From Betaproteobacteria bacterium (lineage in GTDB: Bacteria; Acidobacteriota; Terriglobia; Acidiferrales; UBA7541), in the NCBI GenBank assembly GCA_903970165.1, contig CAJCHZ010000007.1, forward strand, positions 1-56,451: a DNA stretch of 56,451 nucleotides. The letters run 5' to 3'. Below, piece after piece: positions 8,803-16,771 of this stretch. The position numbers were made by a program, and so were the translations under genes. The number at the start of each line of letters is the position of its first letter. Within the stretch, counting starts at the first letter, position 1. The notes under the pieces were generated by a model. That model had not been told where the DNA came from and did no database searches. It was given only the letters and a program-made list of their open reading frames with translations.

Positions 8803-8999
8803 GGGGACAATTCTTTCCACAAACATCATAACGTGAGGCGCGCGGTTTCCAATTCAGGAGAATCGGGTAAATGCGCGAAAGGCGCACTTTAGGAAGAGGC
8901 CACAAGGCCGGTCGCAAAGCCGCGACTGTCGGCCGAGATATCGGCGGAGATTGACACACCCGCGCACGTGTGAAAGGCTAGCCGAGGATAGAGTGAACC

Positions 9000-9455
9000 A
9001 TGCGAGTGACGGCAAAAGGCGAATATGCGACGCAGGCGGTGTTGCACCTAAGCCTGCAGTATCCAGAAGTTGTGACCATTCACGAAATCGCTGAGAGGCA
9101 TCACATTCCGCTGAAGTACCTGGAACAGATATTGCTGGAGTTGAAGCGTGGTGGAATATTGGAGAGTCGGCGGGGTGTGCGCGGGGGCTACACGCTGGCG
9201 CGGACACCGGAAGAGATTTCCGTAGGCGCTGTGCTGCGCCTCGTTGACGGGGCGTTTGCTGAGTCCAGTTGCGTACACAACGAGGCGATGGGCGGGGTGT
9301 GCGTGGAGGGGGAGAGCTGCGGGTTGAAGCAGATTTGGAAGGATGTGCAGGGAGCGGTGGAAAGAATTTTGTTTGCCACGTCGTTTGAGGAAGTGCGGCG
9401 GCGGACATTAAGCGGAGCACCGCGAGGCTGCGAGACCGTGAAGCTGGATCGCTGA
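9000..9455 (+). CDS. Rrf2-family transcriptional regulator, probable Fe-S sensor
   Basis: A 151-residue winged-helix repressor of the IscR/NsrR/Rrf2 family. The N-terminal HTH (ATQAVLHLSLQ, then TIHEIAERHHIPLKYLEQIL) and wing (SRRGVRGGYTLAR) are canonical. Cys91, Cys101 and Cys107 follow the wing, close to the three-Cys cluster ligands of IscR, so it may bind a [2Fe-2S] cluster. It faces a ferredoxin gene convergently. Which genes it controls cannot be read here; no suf/isc operon is in the window. Confidence 0.88.
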   Translation: MRVTAKGEYATQAVLHLSLQYPEVVTIHEIAERHHIPLKYLEQILLELKRGGILESRRGVRGGYTLARTPEEISVGAVLRLVDGAFAESSCVHNEAMGGVCVEGESCGLKQIWKDVQGAVERILFATSFEEVRRRTLSGAPRGCETVKLDR

Positions 9456-9480
9456 ACGGGGTTCAGTCGAGTTGGGCAAG

Positions 9481-9506
9481 AAAAACGGCACGCCCAGGCG
9501 TGCCGT
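9481..9506 (-). terminator. Intrinsic terminator of the ferredoxin gene
   Basis: Perfect inverted repeat ACGGCACGCC (9485-9494) and GGCGTGCCGT (9497-9506). On the minus strand it is followed by TTTTT (A-run 9481-9485), so it ends ferredoxin transcription. Confidence 0.8.
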
Positions 9507-9552
9507 GTAAAGTTCGAAACACTATCTTCTCAATCAAAAAGCGACGAGCATG

Positions 9553-9816
9553 TTACTTTGCGGCGTAGAAGCCTGCGTTGACCGGAGTGTAGCTGTTCCA
9601 CTTTTCCGGGAGATCTTCGAGGGCGAAGATCGCCGTGACCGGGCAGACCGGGACGCACGCGCCGCAATCAATGCACTCCGTAGGATTGATGTAAAGCTGG
9701 TTGACCTTTTCGTGCTCGGGCTCGTCTTTGCGAGGGTGGATGCAATCGACGGGACAGACATCCACGCAAGCGGTGTCTTTTGTGCCGATGCAGGGCTCAG
9801 CGATTACGTACGCCAT
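9553..9816 (-). CDS. Two-cluster bacterial-type ferredoxin
   Basis: An 87-residue electron carrier. Cys9, 17, 21 and 25 (ACVDVCPVDC) and Cys48, 51, 54 and 58 (CIDCGACVPVCP) give two cluster sites, as in FdxA-like 7Fe/8Fe ferredoxins. The first site lacks the Cys two residues after Cys9, which favours a [3Fe-4S] or a differently ligated cluster there. AAGGAGATTTG precedes the ATG. It is monocistronic with its own promoter-like sequence and terminator. The redox partner is unknown. Confidence 0.9.
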   Translation of the reverse strand: MAYVIAEPCIGTKDTACVDVCPVDCIHPRKDEPEHEKVNQLYINPTECIDCGACVPVCPVTAIFALEDLPEKWNSYTPVNAGFYAAK

Positions 9817-9891
9817 TCAAATCTCCTTAAGAGTGAAAAGAAGGCCGGGAGCGAGTCCTGAACGGAAACGTCCGCGGAATTTTTATACCAC

Positions 9892-9921
9892 GCCCCTGAC
9901 GGGGCCAACAAGCAACAGAAA
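9892..9921 (-). promoter_or_regulatory. Possible sigma70-type promoter of the ferredoxin gene
   Basis: On the minus strand TTGTTG (9921-9916), an 18-base spacer and TATAAA (9897-9892) lie 76-105 bases upstream of the ferredoxin ATG. The -10 is good, the -35 moderate. Prediction by eye only. Confidence 0.35.
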
Positions 9922-9993
9922 TGATTGTAGAGGATGGGAGCGGGTTTCTCAACCTTAGGGCTTGCAGCTAGAATGGTCTGGGAAGGTGACGTG

Positions 9994-10551
9994 ATGAGAA
10001 TACCGAATATCGTTGCGGGGATGCTGTTGGTGGCGGCTGGTACAGCAATCGCGGCTGCGGTTGCCGGAGGCACGCCCCAGACGAAAGCGCCGTCCGATCC
10101 GCCGATGATCGACGCGCGGGCCTTTCAGAAGATTCTTGCGGAGCACAACGGGAAACCACTGCTGGTGAATTTTTGGGCCACCTGGTGCGAACCTTGCCGG
10201 GATGAATACCCGATGTTGAATGAACTGGCGAAGCAGTACGCGCCACAGGGTTTGCAGGTCGTGGGCGTGAGCATGGACGACGACGGGGACTTGATTCTGA
10301 TGCGGAGATTTTTGGCGCGGTATAAACCGGTTTTCCCGAATTACCGCAAGACGGCTGGGAATGAGGCTGCGTTTCGGGAGTCCGTATTGCCTGGATGGAC
10401 CGGGACGATGCCGGTGTCCATTTTTTATGCCAAGGATGGACGACAGGCAGGACATTTTCTTGGCGAGAAACCCAGAGGGCAATACGAGGAAACGATTAAA
10501 ACTTTGATTGGCTCGAGTTTCGATGCTGGAGCTGAATTCCAGCGCAAATAG
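9994..10551 (+). CDS. TlpA-like exported thioredoxin-fold protein
   Basis: Membrane-anchored or exported thiol-disulfide oxidoreductase, 185 residues from the ATG at 9994, which has GGAAGG upstream; an ATG 60 bases earlier would place non-signal residues before the hydrophobic segment. Residues 5-25 (IVAGMLLVAAGTAIAAAVAGG) are a signal peptide or anchor. The thioredoxin fold follows with active site WCEPC inside LLVNFWATWCEPCRDEYP, the cis-Pro loop GTMPVS and FLARYKP. Such proteins reduce cytochrome c maturation or periplasmic thiols; the substrate is unknown. Its 3' end lies 40 bases before the next gene. Confidence 0.85.
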   Translation: MRIPNIVAGMLLVAAGTAIAAAVAGGTPQTKAPSDPPMIDARAFQKILAEHNGKPLLVNFWATWCEPCRDEYPMLNELAKQYAPQGLQVVGVSMDDDGDLILMRRFLARYKPVFPNYRKTAGNEAAFRESVLPGWTGTMPVSIFYAKDGRQAGHFLGEKPRGQYEETIKTLIGSSFDAGAEFQRK

Positions 10552-10591
10552 GGTCTCATTCCAAATCTACAAAACATCGGTGGAGGACCAG

Positions 10592-11305
10592 ATGCTCGAC
10601 CTGAAGGGCAATCGAATTACTTATTTTGGGCACAGCACGTTTTCCCTTACCACTCCTTCCGGCCAGGTTGCGCTGATTGATCCCTGGTTGAAGACCAATC
10701 CGATGTGCCCCGAAGCATTCAAGAGTGTGCCACAGCTGGATGTGATTTTCCTGACGCATGGGCATGATGACCACTCCATGGACCTTCTGGAGCTGGCCAG
10801 GCAGCACAAGCCAAAGCTGGTGACGAACTTCGAGACCTATCTATGGCTTACGGCAAAAGGATTTGAAAAGGAGTGTGCGCCAATGGGCAAGGGCGGCTCG
10901 CAAACCGTGGGCGAATTTGACGTGACGATGACGCACGCATTTCATTCGAATTCGATTGAGGAGGGCGGCGTGCGGTTGAACGCCGGGGAACCTGGCAGCT
11001 ACGTGATTCGCATGCCGGGTGGCCTCAATATTTTTCACGCCGGAGATACGGCGGTTTTTGGCGACATGAAGCTGATCGGAGAATTGTATAAACCCGAGCT
11101 TGCCATGCTGCCGATTGGCGACCGCTGGACCATGGGCCCGCGCGAGGCGGCGTGCGCCATTAAACTGCTGGGCGTAAAGCACGTTATCCCCATGCACTAT
11201 GCGACATTTCCTATGCTTACGGGCACCGTGGAGGGATTGCAGCAGGAAACGCGGGAAATCGCAGGATTGCAGATTCACGCTTTGAAACCGGGAGAGAGCC
11301 TGTGA
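10592..11305 (+). CDS. UPF0173 metal-dependent hydrolase (metallo-beta-lactamase fold)
   Basis: A 237-residue cytoplasmic protein of the UPF0173/YtkL family. The metal-binding signature is FLTHGHDDHS, with further ligands in MTHAFHSNS, FHAGDTAVFGD and PMHYATFP. The start at 10592 (MLDLKGNRITYFGHS) has GGAGGA upstream and matches the family; an earlier ATG would overlap the thioredoxin-like gene. Its TGA overlaps the GTG start of the methyltransferase gene (GTGA), so they are translationally coupled. The substrate is unknown for the family. Confidence 0.88.
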   Translation: MLDLKGNRITYFGHSTFSLTTPSGQVALIDPWLKTNPMCPEAFKSVPQLDVIFLTHGHDDHSMDLLELARQHKPKLVTNFETYLWLTAKGFEKECAPMGKGGSQTVGEFDVTMTHAFHSNSIEEGGVRLNAGEPGSYVIRMPGGLNIFHAGDTAVFGDMKLIGELYKPELAMLPIGDRWTMGPREAACAIKLLGVKHVIPMHYATFPMLTGTVEGLQQETREIAGLQIHALKPGESL

Positions 11306-11958
11306 TACGCAGCGAGAATTTGCGGAGCGGCTACATTCAGGATGATGTCGAGGAGTATCTCTACGGATTGTTGCCTGAGCGGGACGCGGTGATCGAAGAA
11401 ATCGAGTGCTATGCGGCTGAGCATCGCGTTCCCATCATTGGGCCTGCTGTGGCCCGGCTGCTTACTCTGCTGGGGCAAGTTTCCGGAGCCACGCGGATTT
11501 TTGAGATGGGCTCGGCGATTGGCTATTCGACGATATGGCTGGCAAGAGCGGCGGGGCCAAAAGGAAAAGTGTTTTACACCGATGGAGATCCCGCGAATGC
11601 GGAACGCGCGAAAAAGTATTTCAAACAGGCTGGCGTGGCCAAGCGCATTGATGTGCAGGTGGGTGATGCCCTGGAATTGCTGAAGAAAACGCCGGGAAAG
11701 TTTGATTTGATTTTCAACGATGTGAATAAGAATCAATACCCGGATGCTCTGCGAGTGGCGCTGCCAAAATTGAAGCGCGGGGGATTGTTCATTACGGATA
11801 ACACGCTGTGGTCCGGTAAAGCTGCGCGGCCGGCGCCTCCGGATGATGTACACACCCTGGGCGTGCAGGAATTCAACCGTTTGGTGTATGAGTCGAAGGA
11901 GCTCTATCCGGTGTTGATTCCATTGCGTGACGGTGTGACCGTTTGCCGCAAACTTTAG
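11302..11958 (+). CDS. Family 3 O-methyltransferase (caffeoyl-CoA type)
   Basis: SAM-dependent O-methyltransferase of 218 residues starting at GTG 11302, which overlaps the previous stop codon. Motifs: SAM loop RIFEMGSAIGYSTIWLA, acidic strand KVFYTDGDP, metal-proximal DLIFNDVNKNQYP and GGLFITDNTLW. Members methylate catechols or, in bacteria, diverse small molecules with a divalent cation; the substrate is not predictable. Probable operon with UPF0173. Confidence 0.87.
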   Translation: MIRSENLRSGYIQDDVEEYLYGLLPERDAVIEEIECYAAEHRVPIIGPAVARLLTLLGQVSGATRIFEMGSAIGYSTIWLARAAGPKGKVFYTDGDPANAERAKKYFKQAGVAKRIDVQVGDALELLKKTPGKFDLIFNDVNKNQYPDALRVALPKLKRGGLFITDNTLWSGKAARPAPPDDVHTLGVQEFNRLVYESKELYPVLIPLRDGVTVCRKL

Positions 11959-11974
11959 ATGCAACGGGCAGAAA

Positions 11975-12886
11975 TCACGAACGAAGGAAATTGCGGACCA
12001 GGAAGGCGACGTTAGCGGGGCGCTCGGCAAGACGGCGCATGAAATACGGGAACCAGTCGTTGCCATAAGGAATGTACACGCGGAGACGATAGCCGTCTTT
12101 CACGAGGCGGCGCTGCAAATCGGTGCGCACGCCATAGAGCATTTGAAACTCGAAGTCATCCTTGGGAATATGTTTGGTGGCGGCCCAGCGAATGGTTTCC
12201 GCAATCATGCGCGGATCGTGCGTGGCGATGCCGTGGTAGAAACCGCTGGGCAGGAGAATTTTCATCAGGCGCACGTAGTTGAAGTCGACGTCCTTCTTGT
12301 GCGGATAAGCGACGTCCTGCGATTCCTTGTAGGCTCCCTTGCAAAGACGGATGCGGCAGCCGTACGCCAGCAAGTCCTGAATGTCCGTTTCGCTGCGATA
12401 GAGATAAGACTGGATCACCGTGCCGACCGCAGGCGTATGCGAGCGCACGCGCTTCACCAGATCAACCGTCCGTTGCGTGTAAAGTGATCCTTCCATGTCT
12501 ATGCGAAGAAAGTTTTCGTAGGCAGAGGCGCGCTCGGCGATGGAAAGGACCAGGCCCTCACAGAATTCGACGTTCATGTCCAAACCAAGCTGAGTCAGCT
12601 TGCAGGAAACATTGGCGTGGAGTTTTTCGCGTTCGATGCGTTCGAAGACTTCGAGATAGGAGTCGCGCGCTTTTTGCGCATCGGCGGTCGTTGCGCTGTT
12701 CTCGCCTAAATAATCAAGACTGACGAGCATCCCGGCATTGTTGCAAGCCCTGGCCGCTGCGATGGCCTCGTCGAGCGTTTCACCAGCGACGAAGCGTCGC
12801 GCCATGCCGCGTGTCATGCCGTTGGTGGTAACCCATTTGGCGAACCGTGGACTTTCGGAGAGCTTGAGAAGCGTCGCGCGGAGCAT
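11975..12886 (-). CDS. Proline dehydrogenase, monofunctional
   Basis: FAD enzyme oxidising proline to pyrroline-5-carboxylate. 303 residues, the length of the stand-alone PRODH barrel. Signature strands are present: RIDMEGS, RLCKGAYKES, GIATHDPRM and the C-terminal VYIPYGNDWFPYFMRRLAERPAN with the conserved Arg pair that binds the proline carboxylate. No P5C dehydrogenase or proline permease is next to it. It lies 34 bases downstream of trxB on the same strand, so it may be read with it. Confidence 0.9.
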   Translation of the reverse strand: MLRATLLKLSESPRFAKWVTTNGMTRGMARRFVAGETLDEAIAAARACNNAGMLVSLDYLGENSATTADAQKARDSYLEVFERIEREKLHANVSCKLTQLGLDMNVEFCEGLVLSIAERASAYENFLRIDMEGSLYTQRTVDLVKRVRSHTPAVGTVIQSYLYRSETDIQDLLAYGCRIRLCKGAYKESQDVAYPHKKDVDFNYVRLMKILLPSGFYHGIATHDPRMIAETIRWAATKHIPKDDFEFQMLYGVRTDLQRRLVKDGYRLRVYIPYGNDWFPYFMRRLAERPANVAFLVRNFLRS

Positions 12887-12920
12887 CGAGTAAGATTATG
12901 CCCGTGTAATACGTTAACGA

Positions 12921-13841
12921 CTAGTCTTTGTGTTCTTCAAGGAACTTTTCCGCGTCGAGGGCGGCCATGCAGCCGGAGCCGGCGGCAGTAACGGCTTGGC
13001 GATAGCGATGGTCCTGAACGTCGCCCGCAATAAAGACACCGGGAATTTTCGTCAGGCTGCCGTGGTTAGCGATCAGGTAGCCGTTGCTGTCCATATCCAG
13101 CTTGCCTTTGAAAACGGTGGAATTGGGATCGTGCCCGATGGCGACAAAGACGCCGTCTACCGTGATTTCTCGCGCCTCGTTTGTTTCGAGGTTGCGCAAG
13201 CGGGCGCCTTCTACATGTCCCTGCGGAGCGATGATCTGTTCCACGGTGAAAGGCGTGACGAATTCAACTTTCGGATTCGCCTTGGCGCGGTCAATCATGA
13301 TCTTGGAAGCGCGAAATTCGTTGCGGCGGTGCACCAGATAAACCTTGCTCGCGTGGCGCGTCAGAAAGTTGGCTTCTTCCATCGCGGAGTCGCCGCCTCC
13401 GACTACTGCAATCGGCTTGTTGCGAAAGAAAAAGCCGTCGCACGTTGCGCACGTGGAAAGACCGCGGCCGATAAGATCGCGTTCGCCCTCCAGGCCGAGG
13501 AGCCGCGCTGTAGCTCCCGCCGCAACGATAAGCGATTTGGTCTCGTAGGTATCCTTTCCGGCGACGACCTTGAACGGCCGCTGCGTCAGGTCCACTTCGT
13601 TGACTTGCCCGGCTTTGAACTCGGCGCCGAATCTTTGCGCCTGCTTGCGCATGTTTTCGATAAGTTCCGGCCCCATGATGCCGTCGGGAAAACCGGGATA
13701 ATTTTCAACGTGCGTAGTGAGAGAAAGCTGCCCGCCCTGTTCGTGGCCGTCAATCACAAGAGGCTTGAGGTTGGCGCGACCCGCGTAAATTGCAGCGGTG
13801 AGGCCGGCGCAGCCACTGCCGATAATCACGACGTTTTCCAT
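12921..13841 (-). CDS. trxB: Thioredoxin reductase
   Basis: NADPH-dependent flavoenzyme that reduces thioredoxin. From the ATG at 13841 (GGAGAG eight bases upstream; a GTG 15 bases earlier is less likely) it has 306 residues. FAD site GSGCAGLTAAIYAGRA, in which Cys replaces the usual Pro; redox motif CATCDG; NADP site VVGGGDSAMEEANFL with HRRNEFRAS; C-terminal FAD segment GVFIAGDVQDHRYRQAVTA. A normal low-molecular-weight TrxR. It may supply electrons to thioredoxins such as the one at 9994 only indirectly, since that one is exported. Confidence 0.93.
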   Translation of the reverse strand: MENVVIIGSGCAGLTAAIYAGRANLKPLVIDGHEQGGQLSLTTHVENYPGFPDGIMGPELIENMRKQAQRFGAEFKAGQVNEVDLTQRPFKVVAGKDTYETKSLIVAAGATARLLGLEGERDLIGRGLSTCATCDGFFFRNKPIAVVGGGDSAMEEANFLTRHASKVYLVHRRNEFRASKIMIDRAKANPKVEFVTPFTVEQIIAPQGHVEGARLRNLETNEAREITVDGVFVAIGHDPNSTVFKGKLDMDSNGYLIANHGSLTKIPGVFIAGDVQDHRYRQAVTAAGSGCMAALDAEKFLEEHKD

Positions 13842-14049
13842 TCCTTTTCTCTCCACACATTAGATTCAGCACTGCGCCTTCGGGATTCATTACGGCCCTG
13901 GGGGTATTGTAGCATTACGCTAGTTGCGATTCGGAAAGCTGGCGTCCAAATTGGAGAGCTATCGTGCGCGCGGTCCGTTGACCGCGCCGGATCGCCGTGG
14001 ATATAGTCAGAATCACGAAGCGAAGATCAAAGTTGCCTGGGAGAATCAC

Positions 14050-14568
14050 ATGGACCCGCGTTATCCGGTCGGAAAGTTTGCAATGCCTGCAGAAGTGACG
14101 CCAGCGCTGCGAGAGGCGGCCATCAAAGACATCGCCTCAACTCCCGCGAAAATGCGGGCCGCGGTCGCAGGGCTGACGGATGCACAGCTGGATACGCCAT
14201 ACCGCGAGGGCGGATGGACCGTGCGCCAGGTCGTCCATCACGTTCCCGACAGCCACATGAACGCGTTTGTGCGATTGAAACTGGCGCTGACGGAAGAAAA
14301 GCCGACCATCAAAGCGTATGACGAAGCAGCTTGGGCAAAACTTGCTGACGCGGAAATGCCCATTGAATCTTCGCAAGTGCTCTTGGATTCAGTGCATGCG
14401 CGGTGGGACGTGCTCTGGCATTCCATGAAGCCCGGGGATTTTTACCGCGTCCTGGTACACCCGGATCACGGAGAGCGCACCGTGGATTGGATCCTTTTCG
14501 TTTACGCGTGGCACGGAAAGCACCACACCGCGCATATCACGGAATTGCGCAAGCAAAAGGGCTGGTAG
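14050..14568 (+). CDS. DinB-fold metal-dependent hydrolase, BstA/YfiT type (putative bacillithiol transferase)
   Basis: A 172-residue four-helix protein. From the ATG at 14050 (GGGAG upstream) it aligns by eye with B. subtilis YfiT/BstA: YPVGKF at the start, QLDTPYREGGWTVRQVVHH, DSHMNAFVRLKLALTEE, and the closing WHGKHHTAHITEL. The histidines in VVHH and HGKHHTAH supply the nickel/zinc site. BstA enzymes conjugate bacillithiol to electrophiles, and some Acidobacteriota make bacillithiol, but no bsh gene is in this window. An upstream in-frame ATG at 13924 adds 42 non-conserved residues and is rejected. Confidence 0.85.
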   Translation: MDPRYPVGKFAMPAEVTPALREAAIKDIASTPAKMRAAVAGLTDAQLDTPYREGGWTVRQVVHHVPDSHMNAFVRLKLALTEEKPTIKAYDEAAWAKLADAEMPIESSQVLLDSVHARWDVLWHSMKPGDFYRVLVHPDHGERTVDWILFVYAWHGKHHTAHITELRKQKGW

Positions 14569-14634
14569 CAGGATCAACCCCCTCAATCTGAGGCCCCAAT
14601 TGCCTGCGTTGCTGACCCAAGTATAATCCCGGCC

Positions 14635-15129
14635 ATGCCAACCCATGACCTGAACAAGCTTTGGGAAGAACACGTTGCGGGCGAATTCGTCACGCGCGAT
14701 ACCGAGGCCACCTTAGACACCATGGTCGACGACGCCTACGTCAACCACATCCCCGTCCTGACGGGCGGCAATGGCAAAGCTGCCCTGCGGCTCTTTTATT
14801 CGCAGGATTTTATACCTGTGATGCCCCCGGACACGACACTCACTCCCGTGTCCCGCACCGTGGGCGAAGATCAGGTTGTCGATGAAATGGTTTTCTCCTT
14901 CACTCATACTTTGGAAATGCCCTGGATGTTGCCCGGCGTTCCGCCCACCCATCGCCGCGTAGAAGTCGCTATGGTGGCCATTGTTCGATTCCGCGACGGA
15001 AAGCTCGCCCACGAGCATATCTATTGGGACCAGGCTTCTGTCCTGAAACAGCTTGGGCTCTTGAATGATTCCGCCCTACCTGTAGCCGGAGCCGAAAGCG
15101 CCCGAAAAGTCCTCAGCCCAAAATCCTGA
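14635..15129 (+). CDS. NTF2-like/SnoaL-type protein of unknown function
   Basis: A 164-residue cone-shaped alpha+beta fold protein. It begins with helices (LNKLWEEHVAGEFVTRDTEATLDTM in two helices), then YVNHIPVLTGG, and the strand pair VEVAMVAIVRFRDGKLAHEHIYWDQASV, a typical SnoaL/NTF2 ending. These proteins include cyclases, isomerases and ligand binders; nothing here names a substrate. It stands 66 bases after the BstA-like gene and 100 before the cyclophilin gene, all on +. Confidence 0.7.
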   Translation: MPTHDLNKLWEEHVAGEFVTRDTEATLDTMVDDAYVNHIPVLTGGNGKAALRLFYSQDFIPVMPPDTTLTPVSRTVGEDQVVDEMVFSFTHTLEMPWMLPGVPPTHRRVEVAMVAIVRFRDGKLAHEHIYWDQASVLKQLGLLNDSALPVAGAESARKVLSPKS

Positions 15130-15229
15130 AGCGAAGCTGAAATTAAGCGCGATTCGCGAGGAGCATCCCGCAGCGACTGGCGAAGCCTGCGGCGGCTCGT
15201 GTAGGATAAATTGGTGCAAAGGAGAGTGC

Positions 15230-15757
15230 ATGAGCAGACCGTCCGGAACGTACGCCATTTTTGAAACATCGCAGGGCAATATCGTTATCAAACTGCTGGA
15301 AAAGGAAGCCCCCAAGACCGTCGAGAACTTCATTGGATTGGCAGAGGGCACCAAGGAATTCAAGGATGAAGCGACCGGTAAGAAGCTGAAGAAAAATTAT
15401 TACGACGGGTTGGTATTTCACCGCGTCATTCCACAGTTTATGATTCAAGGCGGCTGCCCTCAAGGCAGCGGACGGGGCGGACCGGGCTATACCTTTGCCG
15501 ACGAATTTCATCCGTCCTTGAATCATTCCAAGGCCGGAAAACTTTCCATGGCCAACGCCGGGCCAGGCACGAACGGCAGCCAGTTTTTTATCACCGTGGC
15601 CGCGACCCCCTGGCTCGACAACAAGCACACCATCTTCGGCGAGGTGGTCGAGGGCCAGGATGTGGCCAATAAAATTTCCAATCTCCCGCGCGATTCCAGC
15701 GACCGCCCCAAGACTCCCGTGACCATGAACAAAGTGCGCATCGAGCGCGTCCCTTAA
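15230..15757 (+). CDS. Cyclophilin-type peptidyl-prolyl cis-trans isomerase
   Basis: A 175-residue cytoplasmic foldase. Active-site blocks are intact: YYDGLVFHRVIPQFMIQGG (catalytic Arg in FHRV), GPGTNGSQFFIT, and the Trp/His loop TPWLDNKHTIFGEVVEG. No signal peptide, so a cytoplasmic PpiB-like enzyme. The RBS AAAGGAGAG is about five bases before the ATG. A membrane protein gene follows after 15 bases. Confidence 0.92.
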   Translation: MSRPSGTYAIFETSQGNIVIKLLEKEAPKTVENFIGLAEGTKEFKDEATGKKLKKNYYDGLVFHRVIPQFMIQGGCPQGSGRGGPGYTFADEFHPSLNHSKAGKLSMANAGPGTNGSQFFITVAATPWLDNKHTIFGEVVEGQDVANKISNLPRDSSDRPKTPVTMNKVRIERVP

Positions 15758-15772
15758 TCGCTCCGCACCCCG

Positions 15773-16132
15773 ATGCTGACTCCGCAGCGCATGCTCCGGC
15801 TCTTGATTGAAGTGATTTTTCTGCTCCTGGGCGTGATTGTCATCTGGCTGGCGCTCAGCGGAAAAGTTTCCGTCGAGCGTCACAAGCCGTCCTGGCTCAT
15901 TCTGAGCGTTGCGCTGATTCTCTGGGGGCTGCGCGCCCTTTACGGCCCCAACAAATGGTGGGCCCGGTGGGAAAACTGGACGCGTGGGCTTTCGCTGGTT
16001 CTTCTCGGACTGGTGATGCTGGCCATCTCGCGCGTGCCGTTTTTGTGGATCGGGCCGCTCCTGGCCGGCGCCGGCGTTGTGATGGCAATGCGTGGAATCA
16101 TTGGGGCAGCTCTCGTCTTTCGGCCGCGCTAG
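15773..16132 (+). CDS. Small integral membrane protein, unknown
   Basis: A 119-residue protein with about four hydrophobic segments (LIEVIFLLLGVIVIWLAL; WLILSVALILWGL; LSLVLLGLVMLAISRV; WIGPLLAGAGVVMAM) joined by short basic loops (YGPNKWWARWENW). I do not recognise the family. It starts 15 bases after the cyclophilin gene and is likely co-transcribed with it. Confidence 0.6.
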   Translation: MLTPQRMLRLLIEVIFLLLGVIVIWLALSGKVSVERHKPSWLILSVALILWGLRALYGPNKWWARWENWTRGLSLVLLGLVMLAISRVPFLWIGPLLAGAGVVMAMRGIIGAALVFRPR

Positions 16133-16266
16133 CGGCGTCCGAGGTTTTTCGCCACTTATTTTCTGTCGAGCCTCAGTTATAATCCGCACCACGAACGGCC
16201 CCTCTCAGCCTTCAGTCGCGAGGGTGATCGTCTGGCCCACGCCACAATTCAAAAAGGAGGCGCATC

Positions 16267-16704
16267 ATGCTCAAGGAATTCAAGGAATTCGCCATGCGCG
16301 GTAACGTGCTGGACATGGCTGTCGGTATCATCATCGGAGCCGCATTCGGAAAAATCGTCTCATCTCTGGTCGAGGATGTGTTGATGCCTCCCATCGGCGC
16401 GCTCGTGGGAAAACACACGGATTTTTCGAATCTGTTCTTCAGTCTTTCTGAACAAAAGTTTGAAACCATCGCAGCCGCCAAAACCGCTGGAGTGGCCACC
16501 CTGAACTATGGCTTGTTCCTGAATACGGTGATCAACTTCCTGATCGTGGCGTTTGCCGTATTTCTTCTTGTGCGCATGGTGAACCGCTGGACGAAGAAGC
16601 CCGCGGCTCCAGCTCCCCCGACAACAAAAGATTGCCCGCAGTGCGCGATGGCCATCCCCATTCAGGCAAAACGCTGCGGGCATTGCACGACGCAACTCGC
16701 CTAG
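16267..16704 (+). CDS. mscL: Large-conductance mechanosensitive channel MscL with C-terminal zinc ribbon
   Basis: Stretch-activated channel that releases solutes on hypo-osmotic shock. Residues 1-110 are standard MscL: N-terminal amphipathic [20 protein letters not shown]1 [18 protein letters not shown], periplasmic loop and TM2 [18 protein letters not shown]. After a Pro/Ala linker (111-120) comes a zinc-ribbon-like tail, C123-x2-C126-x10-C137-x2-C140, replacing the usual C-terminal helical bundle. AAAGGAGG lies a few bases before the ATG. The tail suggests metal- or thiol-dependent modulation, an inference only. Confidence 0.93.
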   Translation: MLKEFKEFAMRGNVLDMAVGIIIGAAFGKIVSSLVEDVLMPPIGALVGKHTDFSNLFFSLSEQKFETIAAAKTAGVATLNYGLFLNTVINFLIVAFAVFLLVRMVNRWTKKPAAPAPPTTKDCPQCAMAIPIQAKRCGHCTTQLA

Positions 16705-16771
16705 AGGGAAACTTTTCAGTGGAGCGGAAAATTCGTGCAGGATAACTGTGTCCGATGGCCGCGTCAACGCG

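Noticed and set aside
7927..8892. 321-codon open frame on + opposite the GH57 gene
   Set aside because: Antisense shadow of a gene with an intact catalytic signature.
12930..14006. 358-codon open frame on + opposite trxB
   Set aside because: Antisense of a canonical thioredoxin reductase and no RBS-supported start.
15143..16192. 349-codon open frame on - across the cyclophilin and membrane-protein genes
   Set aside because: Covers two credible + strand genes; low-complexity His/Arg/Gln-rich translation.
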